Shown: positions 54,955 through 64,000 of the stretch, in pieces
How positions within the stretch are numbered: the stretch's first letter is position 1
How the letters are laid out: the number at the start of each line of letters is the position of its first letter
Source of the DNA: Oryzias latipes
Taxonomy: Eukaryota > Chordata > Actinopteri > Beloniformes > Adrianichthyidae
DNA length: 64,000 nucleotides
Assembly: GCF_002234675.1 (NCBI RefSeq)
Contig: NC_019869.2
Span: 27,414,823-27,478,822 of the forward strand
Reading direction: 5' to 3'
Notes under the pieces: model-generated
The model's input: only the letters and a program-made list of their open reading frames with translations
The model's database searches: none
Told to the model about the DNA's origin: nothing
Translations under genes and position numbers: made by a program

Positions 54955-55040
54955 ATGCATTTTGACATTCTCCTAAACTGAGTAAATGCTTTTACTTGTA
55001 ATTGTTGCAGTGACAATAAAGGGAATTGATTCATTCATTG
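54955..55040 (+). mobile_element. LINE 3' tail fragment
   Basis: GTTGCAGTGACAATAAAGGG followed by ATTGATTCATTCATTG is the 3' end form of CR1/Rex-type fish LINEs. Confidence 0.45.
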
Positions 55041-56100
55041 AGTTGGAGTCATTTTCAAAGATACATTCCCAAAGTAAAACTTGGTAGAAAAGAATCAACT
55101 ACATACAGATTCTTTTTAATGGAAAAGAACATTTTGATAAGGATTCATTTGTTTCCCGTCTTCACTTTTTTTCTACATTACCTTTCAAGGAAAGTAAAGG
55201 GAGGGAACTGAATTAGAAACTGAATGGTTTCAGACAAAGGAAGAGAGAGAGTCTTGCAGTTTAACCCTTTCATGCCGTATTCGCTAATTCAGAAGAACAA
55301 ATTTTTTCAGGACTCCTCTTAATTTAGCATCAACTTTGGTGGAATAAATAATAACAGGTTTTTTTATATAATGGGAAAGTCAGACACGAAGGAGTTAAGG
55401 AAACGAGAACGAGGAGAAAAAAATGAAGCCTTGGCAAGAAAACATGGAGAGCCAAAAAAAGATGAGAAATCGTTTATAGTCAGGGGTATGTAATGGGGCT
55501 CGGGGATGCAAAGAGGTAAAAGGACAAAATAATCCCAGAGCACCCAGAGTAATGCTGGAACAACAGAGCTGCACCACCAGAAAGCATCTCCATCCCCACC
55601 GGGGAACAGACATCTGTGTACCGACGCTTGATTGACATTCCATTTGTCCCGTGAAAGGTGCTCAGATACCAAACATGGACTAACTGTCTTCCACTCATCT
55701 GTGCTCAAAGCTCAGAAAGGAACTTTTCTCCTTGTGCTGCTGCTGCACATTTCTGCACAAAATATATGTCACTCAAAGAAGTAGCTTATTGTTTTGACAT
55801 TTTGATGAGAAACTCTGCAGTGTTCATTCCTGATGTATAGGGAAGCTTGAATGGAAAATACTTGAAAAAAGACAAACTACCCATAGAGCAGCAGAGGAGC
55901 AGAGTATGGATGCACACAGAGATGAAGAGATGATCTTAATACCTTCTTTTTGAGCATTCAGTAGTCTAATTGTAGATAAAATATGGTCTCCTTATACATT
56001 TATGGCATTTTTCTAGTATATTTTTCCTACTGCTATGTGCTTGTTAGAGCGTAATTACATCTTTCTGATCTGATTCCCTTCACATCAATCATTCATTAAA
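55041..56100. other. No gene seen
   Basis: Several short frames on both strands, none with recognisable protein features. Confidence 0.4.
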
Positions 56101-56237
56101 GATGCTCTGCCCAAAAAAAGGAAGGAAACGCGTTCTCAGTTCCTTCTTCTTGCGTGCGGTTTTAGCCATAATGCTGTAGGTGGTGGAAGTATGGAAGCGT
56201 TTCTGTAGCATAAATAAAAATAAAAGTCAATACTTCA

Positions 56238-56570
56238 TTTTCACAATGAAGCTGCATTCGTGACTCATAAATAAAATGAAAAATCAATCCGCCAAACAGC
56301 TTTTTCATTTTCTTCTTCAACACTGCTTATTCTGTCACTTAATTAAATGATAAAGAAAATGATATTTGACATTTCATTTAAAAAAAGTTCTTTAGTAAAT
56401 GCGTAGAAAAATTCCTTTAGAAATGTATAATTTGACGATTAAAATAATTAACAGAAATGCTTTTTCATTTTCACAATGTAACTGCATCAAATGACTTAAA
56501 GATAAAATCAAAAATCTATCCTTCAAATTACTTTTTCATTTTCTACTTCAACACCACTCATTCTGTGACA
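56238..56570 (+). repeat. Diverged tandem duplication
   Basis: The stretch around CATTTTCACAATGAAGCTGC (56238-56340) recurs as CATTTTCACAATGTAACTGC (56465-56570), about 227 bp apart in the same orientation. Confidence 0.65.
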
Positions 56571-56804
56571 AAAAGGGGATTGGATTTTCGTTTTCACATC
56601 CCCCTGCAAAAAGTGAAGCATGATTCAATTTCAGTCAGCATTTCCAGGAGGGAGGCGGGGCGATGACGTCAGTCACTGCGTTGTTAGCCCTACCAGCAAA
56701 CAGTGTTGCCAGATTGGGCGGTTTTGGTTCTAGATATGCAGGTAAAAATGGCTTCGGGCAGGTAAGCATAATTTGGGTGGTTTTAGGGTGGGTTCTAAAA
56801 ATAA

Positions 56805-57035
56805 TAATAATGGATTGGATTTATCTGCTTTTCCAGATGCTCAAAGCACTTCCAATGTGTCCATTATTCATTCATTCCTCATTCATACGCCAGAGGCGTG
56901 GCTGCCAGTTCGCGCCTACAGCCCCTCTGACCATCACCGGGACATTCATACACATTCACACACCAGTGGAGCCAAACTGGAGGTAGGGAGGGTGACTAGG
57001 GGGAGCGGGGATCAAACCGCTGACCGTTGGAGAGA
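56805..57035 (-). mobile_element. SINE-like repeat, third family
   Basis: Begins GGATTTATCTGCTTTTCCAG and has ATTCATACACATTCACACAC and GGGGATCAAACCGCTGACCG; on the minus strand the last block looks like a tRNA-type head. Confidence 0.5.
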
Positions 57036-57168
57036 TCATGAGCCACTGCTGCCTAATAGCAGCTTTTACAAGCTTTGCTTGTTTCTTTTTCGCCATGCTA
57101 AACGTTTGCTGTTTGGACCAACACGCATCTTCTAAATGTGCTTTTATTACTTTTATGATTATTATTAA

Positions 57169-57415
57169 GGGCCTGTTCGCACATAATTTTTTTAATCTGT
57201 GCGGTCAGTGCTCAGGTCCGCGGAAGGTGGAAATGCTGCTCTTAAAACGTCTACGTTTGATAGTCTCAGCAGTATAGTATAGTATAGTGTAAATGCAAAA
57301 ACCGGATACAGGTCGCTTTTAAAAGATGATGTAAGTGGGTCGTCAAAAACATCGGATATAGTTAGAAAATCGGATTTGGGCATCAAGACCTGCAGTGTAA
57401 ATGCAGCCTTACAGA
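57169..57415. mobile_element. Possible MITE
   Basis: GGGCCTGTTCGCACATAA at left and AGTGTAAATGCAGCC at right resemble ends of short fish DNA elements; internal GTATA repeats near 57276. Inverted ends are poor. Confidence 0.3.
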
Positions 57416-57709
57416 ACCTCATTACACAAAAAAACGTTTTTTCTTTAGAACATTTTACTTTTTCTCCCACAGAGTCACACTAGCGCTAGACGCCATTATT
57501 GCAGTGAGTAACAGGAATAGGAAAGCCAAAAGAAAGAACCCTGTTCAGCATTTAAAAAGATTTTTAGACAGGCGAGAAATGTTTGGCTAAAACAGAAAAT
57601 GCTGCTGACTGAACTCAAAAAAATGATTTATCTTAACTGAAGCAAATAATTAAGTTAGATCAAAGTAAAAAGTTTGTTTTTCCAACATCCATATGTGGTC
57701 TTATCACCC

Positions 57710-58203
57710 TCTCACGGTGGAAAAAGTATTATCTGAGCTTCTTCATCCACTAAATCATCTTCAAATGGACACGCCATGCTGCTTCACCTCTCTGAAAACA
57801 AACTAACCTTCAACTAAACCTGCTCCAGACCAGGTTATGTTCAGAGCATGAGTTGCCATGGCAACTTGACCTACCCTGAAACATTACTCTGTTTTTGGAA
57901 CAGAAAGCTGAGGTTATCTGCTTCCTTAGCCTCAAACTTACCATGGTAACCAGCATAACCTACTTGTTGGAATACCCCCCAGGTAAAAAAGACGATACCC
58001 TGCTGTCAAACCCAGGTTATATGAACAATGTCTGGATCCAGTGGATGTGGGTCCCAAAAATACAGAGGGGGGCTTACGACAGGAAATCTACATCTTTTAT
58101 TAGCAAACTCAAACATGAAAAATCTGGGGAACCGCAAACAGATCCAGGTTTCAAAATAAACACTTCGTTGTACTTTCAAAATAAAACATTATTTTATATT
58201 TAA
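57710..58203. repeat. Dispersed repeat, unclassified
   Basis: CCTGCTCCAGACCAGGTTAT, GAGTTGCCATGGCAACTTGA and ACCATGGTAACCAGCATAAC are phrases of a common fish repeat. The 102-codon plus frame at 57895-58203 lies across it and is unlikely to be a gene. Confidence 0.4.
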
Positions 58204-58655
58204 GGTGACATGCCCATGCGATAATGTGGGTTACCGCAGAGAACACTGGCGTCCATTTTTCCCATGGACAATAAAAGTTTACATTTGGAAGTACAAAACA
58301 TTATATTTATGATATAAAACATGAAATTCCAAAGGAGTAAGTGAGGAAGGAGTGGGGATAAGGACTGATTGTTGAAGTTTTGGATGAGGAAAGAGAACGG
58401 GACAAACTACTCGACACAGGAGTGACAAACCATGCCTCAATGTTGTTTGAAAGAAGATTGCAGGCAACTAAGAATATTTGCAAATGTTGGAAATGTTAGC
58501 TTAAATGAGCACTATATTTGCGCATGCTAATGTTGTCATCACTTTTTGCCAATCAATGGGTGGCTACAGCGGCACTGCCTCAACTGTTCCGTTCCATTCA
58601 TCAATAAACCTACAGCCGATGGGAGCTTCAAGATGTACAGTTCGGTACTGTTTAA

Positions 58656-58859
58656 CCCTTGTGCTATCGTAGGCACTTTAACATTGGGAGTTGGGTCATC
58701 TAGACCCACTAGACAGTGCTCTGAACCTTTTTTCTTCAATGATTTGTGATCTTCACTGGTGTCCATGGATTACATGAAATCTTTCCACCTTTATCCACCT
58801 TTGTCATGGTAGGGAGAACATGTCAATGTAAGGGGGGGTCATCTAAGATAGAACAAGGG
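58656..58859 (+). mobile_element. TTAA MITE copy 6
   Basis: 204 bp with TTAA on both sides (58652-58655, 58860-58863). Confidence 0.9.
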
Positions 58860-59108
58860 TTAATGGGTTTATTTTAGTATGGAAACGCTCATAATACTGG
58901 ACCGGATCGGACCGCTCAGAGGAAGCAAGGCAAAGAGGCCACCATGCAAAGAGGAACCTGGCAAGCCCATTGCAGACTCACACATCAATGCACAGTTGAG
59001 GGAACTGACACCACCCCTTCTTCTTCCGCAGAAGAAAAGGTGTTTTAGAAATAATCTGTCAAATATAACTTGGAGGACGAGGAGGACTCATTAATGCAAC
59101 AAAAGGTC

Positions 59109-59144
59109 AGAATGACTTAATCAAGGTCCTGATTAAGTCATTCT
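59109..59144. repeat. 15-bp inverted repeat at Gypsy fragment 4
   Basis: AGAATGACTTAATCA and TGATTAAGTCATTCT pair perfectly around AGGTCC, at the sense 3' edge of the integrase fragment. Confidence 0.92.
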
Positions 59145-59600
59145 CCGTGTTCATTAGAGTGGCAATGGAGCCCAGATGTCCACCTCAACCCCAGCAGTTT
59201 ACAGAATTCAGACCAGTATTGGCAGTAAACTGAGGTCCCCGACCTGAGATAATGTATTAGGAACGCTATGGAGCCGGAAAACATAACATTTTGAGCCAAC
59301 AACTCTGCAGTCTCTTTAACTAATGGCAATTTACTAAGGGGTCTCAGGAGAGCCATCTTAAAGAACCACAGATGAAGGACAATCATGGTGTGACCATGAC
59401 GGTGGCGGCAATCTATGAAGGAAATCCAGGGAGATGTGGAGGCACAGCCTAATGGGGACCTTATTACAGTCAGGATAAGCTTTAAAATATTTGGTATAGT
59501 CTCTGGTCACTATAGGCCACCACAGAAATATGACACCACTGAAGAACTTTAGGTCTCAGTGTCTGGCATATATATCTAGTCGGTGAACACCAGGATGGAG
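59130..59600 (-). pseudogene. Ty3/Gypsy fragment 4, integrase core
   Basis: On the minus strand: HISLDFLHRLPPP near 59435-59405 (first Asp), FFKMALLRPLSKLPLVKETA near 59365, GRGPQFTA near 59240 (second Asp region) and YWSEFCKLLG near 59215-59190, then a frameshift and HCHSNEHGE. Several stops and frameshifts. The sense 3' side ends in the hairpin at 59109-59144. Confidence 0.7.
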
Positions 59601-59616
59601 TAGCTGTCCCCTGCTG

Positions 59617-59662
59617 AAGGATGGCTGGATAGATGGATGGCTGGCTGGCTGGATGGATGGAG
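59617..59662. repeat. TGGA/TGGC microsatellite
   Basis: Short tandem run of GGAT and GGCT units. Confidence 0.8.
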
Positions 59663-60230
59663 TGGTGAACTGAGTTTTGAGTCATTAGAAGTTTTTGTTA
59701 GCCATTGGGGTCCATAATACTGCTTTCCAGAGTTTAACTGATGTAGCAGAGATCCAACCTGACTGTGTTTCTGGATTAACTGTCAACAGAAGTTGTAAAT
59801 CCCAAGAACCTTTGGAGATTATTCCAGTTCACAGAGATGTACCATTCACAACTGCAGGGATCTTCAAAAACAATCAGACCTATGAAAAGACATAAAAATG
59901 TCCACCTCTCAGCTTTCACAAATGCTTGAAAAACCTGGCAGAGGGATATTACAGAGGCACACTGCAGGTGTGGGAGAGGTGAGCCGGTAATCCACCACCA
60001 TTTAGACATGTCTTTGCTGTCTCACTGTGTAGTGGTGGGTCAGGGTTTGTACGCCGGCAGCCCTTCCTCGGCGGGGGTGCTCCTTCTCCATGTTCCCTAA
60101 AGGTGTGCTTGTCAGTCAGAACCTGGAAGCACAAGTAAAGTCCATCTTTCTCCCCGAAAATACAAACATGCAGTTTTGAACCGTTTTGAACCATCATGAG
60201 TAACTAGTATAAAGAATTTATAAGTCCAAC

Positions 60231-60545
60231 TCACGGGATCCCTTTCAGGGTCACAGAGTTGCCAGAGCCCATCCTAGTTATGGTTGGGCAAAGGTGGCGT
60301 ACACTCAGACAGGTCGCCAGTTTGTTGCAGGGCCACACACTCGCACATCCACACAAATCCACACCTAGTGATACTGCAAAGCAACTAATTCACATAAGAA
60401 GCATGTTTTTGGACAGTGGGAGGAAGCTGGAGTGCCCGGAGAAAAACCCACACATGCAGAGACAAACACACTCCACATAGAAAGCCCAGCTGGGATTCAA
60501 ACAGGGCCTTCTCCCTTTGAGCCGAGAGTGCTAGCCATTGTAGTA
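60231..60545 (-). mobile_element. tRNA-headed dispersed repeat, copy 3
   Basis: TTTCAGGGTCACAGAGTTGC, ACAGGTCGCCAGTTTGTTGC, GGACAGTGGGAGGAAGCTGG and AGCCCAGCTGGGATTCAAAC are blocks of the family also at 35690. Confidence 0.65.
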
Positions 60546-62120
60546 TGTTTTGCTTCAGCTTTTTTCTGTGACTGTTTCTTTTTTTGTGGAAAAGATTTAG
60601 AGACAGAAAGCTAGGTGCGAATAATTAGACGGTGAGAGTTTATTCCCTTCTTTCTGCATTTGCCATCTTCTTGTTAAGCATGATGGCGTTGCCAAGAAAA
60701 AGTGTATGTGGAGCTTGGTCTGATCCACAAACAAGGCTGCCAGCACCAAGCTGCTGTGCTAGCAGCCAGCAGAAGCCATGCTGCTGTCTCATCACAGGCT
60801 CATGGAAGATCTGCAGCAGCTGAACTCTGAGTGGGATACTATAAATGCCCCGGCCTTTCTCATCAATGATGTAAGACACTGGAACAGAGACAAGCTAACC
60901 CTCTTAGCCACAGTGTGTGTATGTTGTGTGAGACAGAGGAAGAAAAACATGGGAGTGGGAAAGAAGACAGGTTCAGGCTGAAGCAGCTCTTAAGAGTGTG
61001 TACAATTTGAGCTGAGCCCTGGGAGGCCAGCAGTATTCCTCCCCATCTCTTCCACTTCATTACACCGGCAGCAGACATACATTATTCAGCTGTGCAGGCT
61101 TCAGCCCACGGGGACCGTTAGAGCCTTTAACAAACACTTTAACCTGCCGTCACATTCATCCACTCACTTTTTATCCACCATCCCTTCCTCTCTCCCTAGA
61201 TTTCAGATCATGCTCTCGTTTTTTGCTCACAATGAAGTTCTATACATTTTTATGTTTTAAATTAATCTAAATGTATTAATTTATGGAATAAGGACAGGTA
61301 TAAAAACATGGACATACTACAAACAGCAGTCCCATGCTTGCCCATATCATAATTCCATAATGCTTTTAGCAAGAGTTAGTTTGCAGCATTTTTCCTTAGT
61401 TGGGCTTTTTTTTTTTACATTAACCAGTTTGAAAAGAATATACAGGGACGCATCAAAATGATTAAAAACACACATCAAATCAACCAGTTAGAAACTGTGG
61501 GCAGCACTGGTGCTGATACGACTTTGTTTTTTAAAAAAGACTAAGACTGGACACAGACTTCAAATCAGTGGGAGTTCCAAAGTCTTGCACCTTTCACATA
61601 GAGGGCAGTCTGAGCAAAACTAGTTTTGCAGAAAGGGATCTTACAATTCCCAGTAGAGATCTGGTTGATCTGCTCAAAGTCTCTAATTTACAGATGAAAG
61701 TCCTTAAAGACTTGGTGTCAGTTCATTGAGGCATTTAAAAATGATTTTTTGAAAACTAAAATTCATCAAATTAATAAATGCGTGTAAAGATTATTGCTAA
61801 TAACTGTGGAACAAAGTATTTATTCTCATCTGCTTTTTAGTTAAGTTTTTAACTCAGACTGACCTCAGCTGGACGTGAAAACATGAAATCCTGTTTAAAC
61901 TATCAGAACAGTCAAACTTCTGAAAACTTAGAGACATGAAACTTGTGCTTCAAAGACATAAGATTGTTAAAGAAACCAAAGAGAAGCAAAGTGAACTGCC
62001 TCAAACCACAGATCCTCTTCGTCTGTTTGAGAATCCATGAGAGACGGAGCTGCAGCTCAGCTCAGTCCTGAGGTGCCATCATCTGGTGAGGTGAGGTTAC
62101 TGCAGCCTTTTGTGACAGTC
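60546..62120. other. No gene seen
   Basis: Some 1.5 kb of mixed sequence. Short frames (for example plus 60778-60981) show no known motif. It may hold unique regulatory DNA but I cannot support that. Confidence 0.4.
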
Positions 62121-62122
62121 GC

Positions 62123-62153
62123 GTGTGTGCGTGCGTGCGTGCGTGCATGTGTG
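62123..62153. repeat. GTGC microsatellite
   Basis: GTGTGTGCGTGCGTGCGTGC run. Confidence 0.85.
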
Positions 62154-62384
62154 TTGGTTTTAGCCTGAGAGGGGCTCACTTTGCCGGAGTTTTAACCGGA
62201 TGAACACAGTCTGTCTGCTGGTATGCATGGTGTGGTGGTAGATCTCCCATCTCTGACTGGACCCCCCCTGGAAGAGATGCCACCACCAACATCTATGTTG
62301 ATCCTCCCTCCTTGACTTGGGTTTTGTTGGCAGCTCATTTGATGCAAATTATTTATCATAATGTTGGCACCAAAACCCATTTGA

Positions 62385-62600
62385 AATACTCAGATCTTTG
62401 GGAACGGGGTGGGATTAAATAAATTCACTTCCTTCCATTCCCTTTCAAGCAACATTTATTAATATGTCTAAATATCGTAAGTCTGATTCGTGTTTGTATG
62501 AATGTATAACTTGTGATTGTATTGTTGTTGTGTATTATTCTTATTTGATTGCTTGAAATAAACCATTTCAAATCAAATCAAAATCAAAATTTCTCTATCA
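62385..62600 (+). mobile_element. LINE 3' end fragment
   Basis: GGGGTGGGATTAAATAAATT near the start and CTTGAAATAAACCATTTC with an AAATC tandem tail form a typical fish LINE 3' terminus. Confidence 0.5.
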
Positions 62601-62992
62601 ATGTAAAACTAACTTTACAGAGAGTATACATCACAGTCATCACTTCTCTCTTTCTGAACTAAAACTACCAGTTTCCCTTCTTGCACAGCTCCATCATGTA
62701 GTTCCATATCATCAATCAATATCTGCAGACTTTGACCCCCCCCCTGAAATGCTGCAATGCTCCTGCCTTGCAGTGGACAGTTGTGGATGACAGTATAAGC
62801 TGGTGTTCCCCAGAGGGTGGCTGGGTAATTTTCTCAGATCGATCCTCTGGGAGCAAGAAGGCTGGTTTTCTGTGTCCACTCCAATCACATCACTAATGGA
62901 GAGCCGGGTTAGCATCTGTGACAGCAGAGACACCAGAGCTCCTCTGTGTGTGTCTGATGGAGATAAACAGTTGGTGGGTTTCCCCTTTCTAC

Positions 62993-62994
<2 letters not shown>

Positions 62995-63038
<44 letters not shown>

Positions 63039-63051
63039 ACACACACACACA
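62995..63051. repeat. C44 run followed by (CA)n
   Basis: Forty-four C in a row to 63038, then about seven CA units. Exact length may be affected by sequencing. Confidence 0.9.
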
Positions 63052-63707
63052 GCTGCATACTGGACAGGGTTAATACACTCCATTAAGCTCTATTATCCTA
63101 ATCAACTCTGGCAAATGAATGTGGACTCGCATTACTGTGTGTGTGGGTGTGTGTGCATGAACATGCACTTCATGTGTAATGATGCTGCACAGATATGTGA
63201 CCCATGAGTCAAATCTCATTATCCACAAAGTAAACGAGGTGCAGGGAGGAAGACCTTTTTTTCTGCAGTCTGGCTCAGTCTTCATCCTCTGAGCACAATT
63301 CTGGTACAAACCAACTTAAGTTCACTAGAGCTACAAAGGTCTTTATGTTAAATACTGACAGGTAGTTTTACTGGTGGTCGATGCTGAGGTAGAATGCTAT
63401 GATGCTTTCTCAAAAAGAACATAGTGAACAGAGGAGAAGTCAGCTGTGATCAAACTTCTGCTGACTCATGGGCGTTAATGGTTTTAATTACATGCAATGA
63501 AAGCTAGCACCTGGCACAGCATTCAAACCAGAGAACTGTGAACTACACAGCTAATTCCAAATGCTCAGTTGCCAAAATATTTAGAGGAAACTTCGAAACG
63601 GGACTTTTTTAACCACTCATTTAAACAGACCTGCCCCTTATCTAAAAAAAAGTTCATATCAAAAGATCCTATGTTCATGTGTTCTTTGCATTCTGTGAGC
63701 TCACTAG

Positions 63708-64000
63708 TTAGAGTCTCTAATGACTTGTTGTTGGCCTCAGAAAAGGGACTACTTTCTATTCTGGTCCTGTTAGACCTCAGTGCTGCCTTTGACACTATCG
63801 ACCACGGTATTTTACTCCATAGATTAGAGCAGGACATAGGGATCAGAGGATCTGCTCTCCAGTGGTTTAAATCCTATCTGTCCCATAGGTATCAGTTCGT
63901 TAATGTAAATGGACATTCCTCTCAGTGCACTCGAGTCAACTACGGAGTCCCACAGGGCTCAGTTTTAGGACCCATGCTGTTTATGCTTTATATGCTACCC
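63708..64000 (+). pseudogene. L2-type LINE reverse transcriptase (cut by window end)
   Basis: An open frame to the window edge with SILVLLDLSAAFDTIDHGIL (RT motif A with the catalytic Asp), LQWFKSYLSHRYQFVNV and VNYGVPQGSVLGPMLFMLYM (motif B). This is the wording of L2/Maui-type fish LINEs. No stop is seen in the 97 codons present; the catalytic ADD box would lie beyond the window. Upstream, 63590-63707 is not recognisable. Confidence 0.8.

Noticed and set aside
57895..58203. 102-codon frame as a host gene
   Set aside because: It crosses a dispersed repeat and has no splice context or known domain.
49728..63051. CRISPR-like array
   Set aside because: The only regular repeats are simple microsatellites (GATA, GTGC, TGGA, CA) without spacers; the DNA is vertebrate.
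62712..63207. Frames of 123 and 134 codons with poly-Gly or poly-Pro
   Set aside because: They run through the C44 tract; flanking residues have no recognised pattern.

Overview
This is nuclear DNA of a ray-finned fish, most likely a teleost. Three spliced or split host genes are recognisable: mrpl36, ndufs6 and irx4. mrpl36 and ndufs6 lie head to head with irx4 beyond them, the same neighbourhood as on human chromosome 5p. The remaining sequence is dense in repeats typical of fish: BEL/Pao and Ty3/Gypsy LTR elements, L1/Tx1-type, RTE-type and L2-type LINEs, hAT, Tc1 and TTAA-type DNA transposons, and tRNA-headed SINEs. I cannot name the species.

Layout. 1-7287: a BEL/Pao element with most of its body and its 3' LTR; a SINE interrupts the integrase. 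7300-8720: an L1 ORF1 remnant on the minus strand. 8727-12118: a second, 5'-truncated BEL element, also holding a SINE. 12119-15665: two Ty3/Gypsy bodies. 15700-19745: the 3' half of a minus-strand L1 with a G-rich tail. 19767-20649: a possible solo LTR. 20650-25600: a plus-strand L1-type LINE, split by a complete RTE insertion with an 18-bp target duplication, a short LINE tail and a TTAA MITE. 25700-30480: another L1 on the minus strand, split by a MITE, a solo LTR and an 1.1-kb hAT element. 30948-35135: smaller DNA-element remnants and a fourth L1. 36058-40275: mrpl36 (minus) and ndufs6 (plus) from a shared promoter; ndufs6 intron 3 is filled with DNA transposons. 40276-46276: intergenic, with a SINE, hAT and MITE insertions. 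46277-49640: irx4 (minus) and its CpG-rich upstream region. 49728-64000: intergenic repeats and Gypsy, hAT and LINE pieces, ending in an L2-type reverse transcriptase cut by the window edge.

How the genes fit together. mrpl36 makes a small zinc-binding protein of the mitochondrial large ribosomal subunit, and ndufs6 makes a zinc-binding subunit of respiratory complex I. They are divergent, about 540 bp apart between start codons, with ETS-like and YY1-like sites, which suggests joint control as nuclear genes for mitochondrial function. irx4 is a TALE homeodomain developmental regulator; the non-coding DNA around it may hold enhancers.

The most interesting patterns are in the repeats. (1) Three separate Gypsy integrase fragments are bounded by fold-back inverted repeats. 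(2) Three of four L1-type reverse transcriptase remnants lost the segment with the catalytic ADD box through internal deletion. (3) A perfect 72-bp inverted repeat lies in ndufs6 intron 3, its outer edge meeting a transposase deletion junction. (4) A G21 tract and a C25 tract flank ndufs6 exon 3. (5) Six copies of a ~204-bp TTAA MITE occur, one of which can be proven to be an insertion because the LINE reading frame joins across it. I see no CRISPR array, operon or clearly new gene system.
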